Origin: a bacterium
Lineage (GTDB): Bacteria; Calditrichota; Calditrichia; RBG-13-44-9; J042
DNA: 8,723 nt
Direction of reading: 5' to 3'
NCBI GenBank assembly: GCA_015494485.1
Contig: WGBF01000273.1
Location: 1 to 8,723 of the forward strand
In this document: positions 1 through 5,331 of the stretch, in pieces
Layout of the letters: each line of letters begins with the position of its first letter
How positions within the stretch are numbered: the first letter of the stretch is position 1
The notes under the pieces: model-generated
The model's input: only the letters and a program-made list of their open reading frames with translations
Told to the model about the DNA's origin: nothing
The model's database searches: none
Position numbers and translations under genes: made by a program

Positions 1-318
1 AAAGATTCGCTGTTAAAGGCCTATCAGAATGTGGAGGAGCGGGCCCGGCAGTACATTGCTGTCCAGCAGCAATTGTTGCACGTGGCAGATAGTTTGTACG
101 TTGGATACAAACAGTTGTACAAAGACGCGCGGGCATTAATTGGCTACGGAAAATATGCCCTGTGGGGTCAGGTGTCCCTTGCCCGCCTGGGGAATCCCGC
201 ATCCTGGCAGGCGTTGGGAAGTGTGGGGATTGGTTTTCAGAACTGGATGGTAGGGTACCAGTTTGGGACCCAATTTCAGGGAATTTCAGTGGGAATTCGG
301 TGGCCGGTGGGGTGGTAA
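1..318 (+). CDS. C-terminal part of an unrecognised protein, possibly membrane-associated
   Basis: The frame is open from the first base and ends with TAA at 316-318, so this is the last 105 residues of a longer protein whose start lies outside the window. An internal GTG at 31 is not needed as a start. The first 45 or so residues are helical and charged (KDSLLKAYQNVEERARQY onward) and could form a coiled coil or amphipathic helix. The remainder is rich in glycine and aromatic residues with alternating polarity (GSVGIGFQNWMVGYQFG) and ends in tryptophan. Glycine/aromatic beta-strands with a terminal aromatic residue are known at the ends of outer-membrane proteins, but one barrel end cannot be identified from this alone. 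I do not recognise the family. It converges on the flavin reductase-like gene with only 27 bases between the stops and no obvious terminator. Confidence 0.6.
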   Translation, partial: KDSLLKAYQNVEERARQYIAVQQQLLHVADSLYVGYKQLYKDARALIGYGKYALWGQVSLARLGNPASWQALGSVGIGFQNWMVGYQFGTQFQGISVGIRWPVGW

Positions 319-345
319 CCTCCCCAGCCGACCTACCGCAGCAGT

Positions 346-849
346 TTAGCCGCCGTAAAACACGTTTTCGCCCAGGTCTTCCAGGCGCAGGGTATGGGCA
401 TCCGGGCGACCCTCCGGAATTTCCCGTACCTCAGCATCCACCACTTCACCCAGGAAAATATCATGGTCGCCCACCGGCACCACCTGAATAAGTTTGCACT
501 CCACCACGGCCGGTACGCTTTCCAATTTGGGAGCGCCGGTGCTGCCAAACGTAAACGGTTCCCCGTTAATAGTATTATTGTCCCGTTGCACCGCCTTAAA
601 AAAGGCAAATGCGGCGCCCTGTTGGCCTTTACCCAGGATGTTCAGGGCAAAATGCCCGCTTTCCTGAGCGAGGGCATGAATACCGGATTCTTTTTTCACA
701 CCAACGGCAACCACGGGTGGCTGGAACGATGCCTGGGTAACCCAATTTACGGTGGCTGCCGCAATTTTATCGTCTCCTACGGCGGCTGTCATCACGTACA
801 GCCCGTAGGGAATCATCCGCAGTGCGGTCTTTTTGGCCTGTTCGTCCAT
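346..849 (-). CDS. Flavin reductase-like FMN-binding split-barrel protein
   Basis: The product is 167 residues, the usual size of single-domain flavin reductase-like proteins (DIM6/NTAB type), which bind FMN and reduce free flavin with NAD(P)H or pass electrons to a partner. The whole protein looks like one split barrel. Near residues 11-22 is MIPYGLYVMTA; near 33-54 the flavin-binding stretch VNWVTQASFQPPVVAVGV; near 64-72 SGHFALNIL; near 127-135 the GDHDIFLGE motif; and the C-terminus LEDLGENVFYGG is typical of this subgroup. There is no signal peptide, so it should be cytoplasmic. The ATG is preceded by AAGGAG at good spacing, which supports the start. It stands alone, divergent from the amylase gene 145 bases away. 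The physiological substrate and partner cannot be told; relatives include rubredoxin- and oxygen-linked flavoproteins. Confidence 0.85.
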   Translation of the reverse strand: MDEQAKKTALRMIPYGLYVMTAAVGDDKIAAATVNWVTQASFQPPVVAVGVKKESGIHALAQESGHFALNILGKGQQGAAFAFFKAVQRDNNTINGEPFTFGSTGAPKLESVPAVVECKLIQVVPVGDHDIFLGEVVDAEVREIPEGRPDAHTLRLEDLGENVFYGG

Positions 850-994
850 AATACACTCCTTATGATTTCTGTGTGCGCAAAGTTAATAGCATTCCGTTTC
901 CGAAAGAAAGCCCAAGTTCAATTTTCTGCAAATGCTGTTCGACTTTTTGCGATTCCTTTCTATATTTTCAATCTTATCATAACAGGAGAATGGT
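850..994. promoter_or_regulatory. Divergent intergenic region between flavin reductase and amylase genes
   Basis: This 145-base gap separates two divergent start codons, so promoters for both genes must lie here or overlap the coding ends. On the plus strand an AT-rich TATATT at 961-966 is a possible -10 element for the amylase, and AGGAGA at 983-988 is its ribosome binding site. On the minus strand TATTAA (bases 883-888) is a possible -10 for the reductase. No convincing -35 box sits at the right distance in either direction, so exact promoters are not called. Confidence 0.35.
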
Positions 995-2788
995 ATGCCC
1001 GGAAAACGCGTTATTCAAATTATTTTGATGGGTCTGGGATTGGTGGCAATGCTTCAGGCGCAGGAGCCGCTGGAGTGGGCGCGGGGAATTGTGTGGTACC
1101 AGATTTTCCCGGAGCGGTTTTACAATGGCAGTCTGCAAAATGACCCCACTGCGGCGGAAGTGCCTTTTGCGGACCTGGAACCCGGCTGGCAGATTCACCC
1201 CTGGACCAGCGACTGGTACAAAATGCAACCGTGGGAATTAAAACGCTCCAATAAATTTTACGATGTGGTTTTTACCCGTCGGTACGGCGGGGATTTAATT
1301 GGTGTAATAAAAAAACTGGACTATCTGAAATCCCTGGGCGTGGATGCGATTTACTTCAATCCGGTGTTTGAAGCGCCCAGCCTGCACAAATACGATGGCG
1401 CCAGTTTTCATCACATTGATGATAATTTTGGGCCGGACCCGGCGGGAGACAAAGCCCGCCTGGCAGCGGCGAACGAAACGGAAGACCCGAAAACCTGGAT
1501 CTGGACCCGCGCGGATTCCACATTTCTTCAGTTAATTCAGGAAGCGCACAAACGGGGCATTCGCATTGTGATTGACGGGGTCTTTAACCACAGTGGCCGG
1601 GAGTTTTTTGCCTTTAAAGATATTTTGAAGAATGGTCCCCGCTCCCGGTACCGCGATTGGTACACCATTTTGCGGTGGGATAATCCCGCCACACCGGAAG
1701 ATGAAATGGAATACAAGGCCTGGTGGGGCGTCCGTTCCCTGCCGGAATTTGCGGAAAATGAAAACGGCCTTAAAGCCGGTCCGCGGAATTACATCTTCAA
1801 CATTACCCGGCGCTGGATGGACCCCAACGGCGATGGAGACCCCTCCGATGGCATTGACGGATGGCGGCTGGATGTGGCAGAAGAAATAGCGCCGCCTTTC
1901 TGGCGGGAGTGGTACCGGCTGGTGAAATCCATTAATCCGAATGCCATTACCGTTTCCGAAATCTGGCGCGACGCATCGGAATGGATCCGGGACAAACGCA
2001 TGGATGCCACCATGAATTATCTGTTTGCCAAAGCCAGCGTGCAGTTTTTTATTAACCGGAAACAGCGTATTTCGGGAGAAACGTTTGCCAGACAGCTCAG
2101 CGATTTGGTGAACCGCTACGGCGACGCCGCACATCTGTTGTGGAATTTAATGGACAGCCACGATACGGACAGGCTGCCTTCCATGATCTTGAATTCCGAC
2201 CGGCCTTACGACAAACTTGCCGGCCCCCGGGACAATCCCGATTACGATGTCCGAAAACCCAATGCCCGGGAACGTCAGATTCAGAAGCAAATTGCGGTGT
2301 TTCAGATGACGTTTATTGGTTCGCCAATGATTTATTACGGCGATGAAGCGGGCATGTGGGGGGCGGATGACCCCGATGACCGCAAGCCCATGGTGTGGCC
2401 GGAAATGCAATTTGCCCCTGAAACGCACCATCCGCTTCCCGGACATACCCGTCCGGCGGATCCGAATGGCTTTGACCACTCCCTGTTTCAATTCTATCAG
2501 CAGATTATTGCCATGCGGCACAACTATGTGGCCTTGCAAAAAGGGGTTTTCTCCATGCTTGCCGAAGCGGTGGGCGAACGCACCATTGGCTTTAAACGAA
2601 CCTACCAGCAGCAGGAACTGCTTATCTTTTTTAACAATAATGATGTGCCCGAATCCGTTACGGTACCGGCAACGGCTTTGCAGGGAAACCGCTACCGGGA
2701 TATTTTTGAACATCGGGATATTGCGGTGACAAAGGCATTGCACCTTACCATTCCGGCGCGGGGCTGGCGGGTGTTGGTGAATCCGTAA
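995..2788 (+). CDS. Exported GH13 alpha-amylase / cyclomaltodextrinase-like glycoside hydrolase
   Basis: The 597-residue product is a GH13 enzyme that hydrolyses alpha-1,4-glucans or related maltodextrins. Residues 1-22 are a Sec signal peptide (basic start, hydrophobic core, likely cut after LQA), so it acts outside the cytoplasm. The TIM barrel opens with IVWYQIFPERF (32-42). The four GH13 regions are present: DGVFNH at 194-199; GWRLD at 289-293 with D293 as nucleophile; SEIW at 321-324 with E322 as acid/base; and DSHD at 387-390 with H389/D390. GSPMIYYGDEAGMWGADDPD (442-461) is the pattern of cyclomaltodextrinases and neopullulanases. DPNGDGDPSDGID (276-288) just before region II looks like a calcium-binding loop. 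A beta-sandwich domain C fills about 530-597. AGGAGA seven bases upstream fixes the ATG. No carbohydrate-binding module or transporter is nearby, and the exact substrate is not decidable. Confidence 0.92.
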   Translation: MPGKRVIQIILMGLGLVAMLQAQEPLEWARGIVWYQIFPERFYNGSLQNDPTAAEVPFADLEPGWQIHPWTSDWYKMQPWELKRSNKFYDVVFTRRYGGDLIGVIKKLDYLKSLGVDAIYFNPVFEAPSLHKYDGASFHHIDDNFGPDPAGDKARLAAANETEDPKTWIWTRADSTFLQLIQEAHKRGIRIVIDGVFNHSGREFFAFKDILKNGPRSRYRDWYTILRWDNPATPEDEMEYKAWWGVRSLPEFAENENGLKAGPRNYIFNITRRWMDPNGDGDPSDGIDGWRLDVAEEIAPPFWREWYRLVKSINPNAITVSEIWRDASEWIRDKRMDATMNYLFAKASVQFFINRKQRISGETFARQLSDLVNRYGDAAHLLWNLMDSHDTDRLPSMILNSDRPYDKLAGPRDNPDYDVRKPNARERQIQKQIAVFQMTFIGSPMIYYGDEAGMWGADDPDDRKPMVWPEMQFAPETHHPLPGHTRPADPNGFDHSLFQFYQQIIAMRHNYVALQKGVFSMLAEAVGERTIGFKRTYQQQELLIFFNNNDVPESVTVPATALQGNRYRDIFEHRDIAVTKALHLTIPARGWRVLVNP

Positions 2789-2861
2789 TTCTGAACAATG
2801 TAGAATGCTATTGTTGAGCAATCGGTTTGGTGCGTAGCCCGTAAAACGTCCACCTACCAGG

Positions 2862-2975
2862 TATTTTCATTCTGCTTATATGAAAATAAGGGTGAGTTCC
2901 TGGGGCGGGGAACTCACCCTTGCCTCGCCTCCCTGGCAGGGGCTTTCTGAAAGGTAGGGGCAACCTTTCAGAAAG
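2862..2975. repeat. Cluster of three perfect inverted repeats (hairpins)
   Basis: Three perfect dyads follow one another. The first pairs TATTTTCAT (2862-2870) with ATGAAAATA (2880-2888), a 9-bp stem with a 9-nt loop. The second pairs AAGGGTGAGTTCC (2888-2900) with GGAACTCACCCTT (2909-2921), a 13-bp stem with an 8-nt loop. The third pairs CTTTCTGAAAGGT (2943-2955) with ACCTTTCAGAAAG (2963-2975), a 13-bp stem with a 7-nt loop. A short CCCTG/CAGGG dyad (2931-2941) sits between the last two. None is followed by a T tract on either strand, so they are not canonical intrinsic terminators. The arrangement suits a dispersed REP-like palindromic element or a structured 3' untranslated region of the amylase mRNA; only the dyads themselves are directly seen. 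Confidence 0.75.
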
Positions 2976-3078
2976 GTGGTGGGAAGTTATTAGGGCTCTC
3001 TCGAGACCTCCCTTGTTTCTCAATCACTCAAAGAACTGCCTAAAAATACGGTTTTGAGAGGGGCGATTTCTAACAGGG

Positions 3079-3109
3079 ATGTTGCAAATTTTGAAACGTA
3101 TGTTGCAAA
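3079..3109. repeat. 10-nt direct repeat with a 21-bp period
   Basis: ATGTTGCAAA occurs exactly at 3079-3088 and again at 3100-3109. The 21-bp spacing puts the copies on the same face of the helix, as for tandem protein-binding sites, but no promoter or start codon is nearby; it lies just beyond the terminator of the minus-strand cassette. It may be coincidental. Confidence 0.4.
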
Positions 3110-3112
3110 ACG

Positions 3113-3146
3113 AAAAAACCCCCGAATTCACGTGGAATCCGGGGGT
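3113..3146 (-). terminator. Intrinsic terminator of the sigma/anti-sigma/Spy cassette
   Basis: Read on the minus strand, ACCCCCGGATTC pairs with GAATTCGGGGGT, a 12-bp GC-rich stem with one G-U pair and a short loop, followed immediately by a run of T (bases 3118-3113). It starts 21 bases after the stop codon of the last Spy-like gene. This is a textbook rho-independent terminator for the minus-strand unit. On the plus strand the stem lacks a following T run, so it is not bidirectional. Confidence 0.9.
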
Positions 3147-3167
3147 GAAACAGGGGAGAGAAAAAAA

Positions 3168-3668
3168 TTACCATCGCCGATGATGAGGCGGATGATGCAT
3201 GCCCGGTGCACAACCTTTATTCATTCCCGGACGACCGCGTTTGCCGTGCATACCCTTTCCCGACAAGATGCGGGCATCAAAGCGGGTGCGTTGTTCCGGG
3301 GTGAGCAGGTTGCGCACCTTTCGCTGAAATTCAATACGATTGAGCATGAGTTGCTTGCGGATATCATTAATTTTGCTAATCAGCGATTCCACTTTGCTGC
3401 GGGAATAGTTGTCCGAAACCACCAGCAGTTTTATTTCAGCGCGGTAATCGTTCAGCTTGCTGCGCAGAGGCAGATTTTTCTTCTGCAATTCCAGTCGCAG
3501 AGCTGCAATTTGTTCCTGTTGCTCCGGAGTTAAATTCAGCATCTGGCCCATCATGAATTTCCCCGGAGCACCAGCGGGTGTGGGTGCCGGTTGGGGTTGG
3601 GCCATCGCTGCAATTGCGAAAGCCAGTAATACGGTGAGTCCCAGGGTTAAAAGTCTGGATTTGTTCAT
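3168..3668 (-). CDS. Periplasmic Spy/CpxP-like protein with LTPEQ motifs and His/Met-rich tail
   Basis: The 166-residue product has a Sec signal peptide (residues 1-23, AMA before the cut) and should be a soluble periplasmic protein. A low-complexity Pro/Ala linker follows. The core is helical and carries two LTPEQ motifs at 46-50 and 122-126, the hallmark of the Spy/CpxP/ZraP family, whose members act as ATP-independent chaperones or metal-responsive stress proteins. The tail from about 137 is rich in His, Met, Gly and Arg with one Cys (C153, then HHPPHH), which suggests metal binding; this is inference. Its ATG overlaps the stop of the preceding Spy-like gene as ATGA, and GGAGG lies just upstream. 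It is the last gene before the terminator. A chaperone or metal-buffering effector role in the sigma regulon is the simplest reading. Confidence 0.85.
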   Translation of the reverse strand: MNKSRLLTLGLTVLLAFAIAAMAQPQPAPTPAGAPGKFMMGQMLNLTPEQQEQIAALRLELQKKNLPLRSKLNDYRAEIKLLVVSDNYSRSKVESLISKINDIRKQLMLNRIEFQRKVRNLLTPEQRTRFDARILSGKGMHGKRGRPGMNKGCAPGMHHPPHHRRW

Positions 3669-4210
3669 GGTACAATCCTCCGTTGTTTTGGTTGTCGATT
3701 ATTGAAAAACGGCATATTGTCCCGGCGGCCCCAGCCGGGAGCGTGGGGCCCGGTGCCCGGAATTAATAAGTGCCGAAAAATCCGCTTTTGCTGTTCCGGT
3801 GTTAGGAAATGCCGGGCTTTCAGAAAATGATCAATGGTGATTTCGTTTAATTGCCGCTGTAAGGTGACCAGGCTGTCCAGCAGGGAACGCAAGGAATCTT
3901 CCGTGACAGTAGTATCCAGCAATGCTTCCCGCAACCGGAGGTGAATTTCCCGTAACCGCTCTTCAACAGGCTGTTTTTGACGACGCATTTCCCGAAATAA
4001 ATTGCCCAGTTGCTGGCGTTGTTCCGGGGTAAGGTCCTCCAGCGGGGGCCGGCGACGCATTGACCAGAGGGGTCGCTGAAGGAGCCGCTCTACCCTCGGA
4101 GCCCGGGGAATGGGGGACTTAAAAACATGCAGGTACACCCACGTACCAATGGTGGCCAGGTTCAATACAATCAAAAACACCAGTATGCCAATCAGCACCT
4201 TAATTTTCAT
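3665..4210 (-). CDS. Membrane-anchored Spy/CpxP-like protein (candidate periplasmic sensor)
   Basis: The product is 181 residues from the ATG at 4210, chosen because GGGAG lies eight bases upstream and because the upstream in-frame extension would run through the preceding gene. Residues 4-26 form an uncleaved hydrophobic segment (IGILVFLIVLNLATIGTWVY), so it should be anchored in the inner membrane with its body in the periplasm. LTPEQ motifs at 60-64 and 136-140 bracket a charged helical region, the pattern of the Spy/CpxP/CnrX fold. Several histidines (H90, H128, H134, H147, H156) could bind metal. It overlaps the anti-sigma gene by 11 bases and the next Spy gene by four, so translation is probably coupled. 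In the CnrYXH system a membrane-anchored protein of this fold senses metal and acts on the anti-sigma factor. The same job here is inferred from fold and gene order. Confidence 0.8.
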   Translation of the reverse strand: MKIKVLIGILVFLIVLNLATIGTWVYLHVFKSPIPRAPRVERLLQRPLWSMRRRPPLEDLTPEQRQQLGNLFREMRRQKQPVEERLREIHLRLREALLDTTVTEDSLRSLLDSLVTLQRQLNEITIDHFLKARHFLTPEQQKRIFRHLLIPGTGPHAPGWGRRDNMPFFNNRQPKQRRIVP

Positions 4211-4633
4211 GATTTTCTCCCGGAGTAATCCACAATTCATTGGCTGCTTCACTAATGGTTAGCTGGGCATCCAGGCTTTCGTATTCCTGCTGGAATGCGG
4301 TTATCAGGGGATCAGTGGGCGTTGGAGCATAGCTCCATTGTCCCAGAAAAATACCGGAAATCAGCGCAATCAGCAAAATGGCTGCCCACCGCACAGCTTC
4401 CGGAACAGGCACCCGACGCGCGGGCTCTTTGGCAGCTCGGGCTTTAATGGTAGTTAAATGCCCCGGATGGAGCACCAGGTCGGCCGGAAGTTCACCGGCG
4501 CTGTCCAGTGCCCATTCCAGTTGTTGGAAGTACTCCCTGCACTCCCGGCATTCTTTCAGGTGAGCGGTGACCGCTTTCCTGTCTTCTTCCGAAAGGGTAC
4601 CGCTCAGCCAGGCAGCAACGTGATGTTTGACAT
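4200..4633 (-). CDS. Membrane anti-sigma factor with zf-HC2 zinc finger; 5' end out of frame
   Basis: With one base restored near 4626 this encodes 144 residues. The N-terminus reads KHHVAAWLSGTLSEEDRKAV and contains the zinc-binding HLKECREC (H25, C29, C32), the ZAS/zf-HC2 anti-sigma pattern. A transmembrane helix spans about 82-98 (AAILLIALISGIFLGQW), leaving a periplasmic tail of about 46 residues. Such proteins hold an ECF sigma factor at the inner face of the membrane until an envelope signal releases it. The ATG at 4633 has AGGA six bases upstream, but its frame stops after nine codons. The zinc-finger frame has no ATG, GTG or TTG after its upstream stop (4671-4673) until a GTG at 4475, inside the gene. 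So the gene is frameshifted at codon 3, misses one A of a short A run by sequencing error, or uses a rare start. It follows the sigma gene by 67 bases. Confidence 0.8.
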
Positions 4634-4667
4634 GTGTGTTCCTATTCTTGCTTCCCGTTGTTCTGTT

Positions 4668-4700
4668 ATATTAGACAGGATGTTTCGTTCACATCTTGCA
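4668..4700 (-). promoter_or_regulatory. Candidate ECF promoter upstream of the anti-sigma gene
   Basis: On the minus strand TGCAAG (4700-4695) and GTCTAATAT (4676-4668) are separated by 18 bases. The same pair, 17 bases apart, lies just upstream of the sigma gene. GTC-containing -10 elements are typical of ECF promoters. A transcript would start about 30 bases before the ATG at 4633, leaving room for its AGGA site. Promoter function is inferred from the repeat only. Confidence 0.35.
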
Positions 4701-5285
4701 TTATTCTTCCAGTTTTTTACGAAGTGCGTTAACAAGTTGCTTGGTGGCCCGGTGAATGCGGGTTTCCACTGCACTGATACTAACATTTAATATCTCCGCA
4801 ATTTCTTTGTGGCTCATTTTTTCGTAGCGATGCAACACAAACGGCACCCGGTACTTTGGCGGCAATTTTAAAATTTCCTGCCGCACCAGATGTTGCAATT
4901 CTCTGGTTTCCAGTTGTTGCTGAGCCGATGGCGTATCGTCGGCAACTTGCAGGCTAATGGCCTGGTCTTCCTTAAATGCGTCCCGCAGGGGTAATTCCAG
5001 TAATCGGATCCACCGTTCCCGCTTTTGTTTTTTCAGGTAGTTTAAAATATGATTTACGGCAATGCGGTACATCCAGGTGTACACGTGGGCTTCTCCCCGG
5101 AATTCCGGGAGTTTGCGGTAAATTTTAATGAAAATTTCCTGAGTGAGGTCTTCTGCTGTTTGCCGGTTAAACGTCATCCGGTAGGCCAGGGCCATGATGC
5201 GGGGGGCGTAAACTTCGTACAACGATTCAAAAGAGACGTCTTCCTTCCGGGCCAAAGTTTCTTGGTTTCTGCCATTCGATATCAT
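4701..5285 (-). CDS. ECF (group 4) RNA polymerase sigma factor, RpoE-like
   Basis: The 194-residue product has the two-domain ECF architecture. Sigma-2 covers about 18-86, with AEDLTQEIFIKIY (44-56, core-binding region) and YTWMYRIAVNHILNYL (69-84, -10 recognition and melting). Sigma-4 covers about 130-184, with LKLPPKYRVPFVLH and the helix-turn-helix MSHKEIAEILNVSISAVETR (157-176) that reads the -35 box. There is no sigma-3 and no extra C-terminal domain. It directs RNA polymerase to a stress regulon and is presumably held by the zf-HC2 protein encoded next. It begins 46 bases after queA with no visible terminator between, so readthrough from the ruv-queA unit is possible. The ATG has no Shine-Dalgarno; if the promoter-like motif just upstream is used, the mRNA would be nearly leaderless. 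A TTG ten codons in is a weaker alternative start. Confidence 0.93.
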   Translation of the reverse strand: MISNGRNQETLARKEDVSFESLYEVYAPRIMALAYRMTFNRQTAEDLTQEIFIKIYRKLPEFRGEAHVYTWMYRIAVNHILNYLKKQKRERWIRLLELPLRDAFKEDQAISLQVADDTPSAQQQLETRELQHLVRQEILKLPPKYRVPFVLHRYEKMSHKEIAEILNVSISAVETRIHRATKQLVNALRKKLEE

Positions 5286-5288
5286 AAC

Positions 5289-5320
5289 ATATTAGACCGC
5301 CCGGAAAACAATTTCTTGCA
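5289..5320 (-). promoter_or_regulatory. Candidate autoregulatory ECF promoter upstream of the sigma gene
   Basis: On the minus strand TGCAAG (5320-5315), a 17-base spacer and GTCTAATAT (5297-5289) lie in the short queA-sigma gap. The pair matches that upstream of the anti-sigma gene in both words. The -10-like word ends three bases before the sigma ATG, so transcription would start at or next to the start codon. ECF genes commonly control their own promoter; that this is it is inference. Confidence 0.4.
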
Positions 5321-5331
5321 AAGAAAATGCG

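Larger units (their letters stand above)
2789..3167. other. Gene-free intergenic region between convergent units
   Basis: These 379 bases lie between the 3' end of the plus-strand amylase and the 3' end of the minus-strand sigma/Spy cassette. No credible coding frame is present. Just after the amylase stop there is a weak AT-rich dyad (2791-2799 with 2810-2818, one mismatch) without a T tract, so it is a poor terminator. The rest holds a cluster of strong hairpins, a short direct repeat and the cassette terminator, each listed separately. An 8-bp palindrome TCTCGAGA lies around 2998-3005. Confidence 0.8.

Noticed and set aside
394..1143. Long plus-strand open frame (249 codons) opposite the flavin reductase gene
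   Set aside because: It is the antisense shadow of a well-supported gene, shows no family resemblance, and runs into the amylase start.
1532..2134. Minus-strand open frame (200 codons) inside the amylase gene
   Set aside because: The plus-strand GH13 motifs explain this sequence fully; no start signal or recognisable domain is seen on the minus strand.
2888..2921. Strong 13-bp hairpin as the amylase's intrinsic terminator
   Set aside because: No T-rich tract follows the stem on either strand, and it begins about 100 bases after the stop. It is kept as an inverted repeat only.
4620..4633. Programmed -1 frameshift to join the ATG to the zinc-finger frame
   Set aside because: The site lacks a classical slippery heptamer and a slip at codon 3 would be unusual; a missing base or true mutation is simpler.
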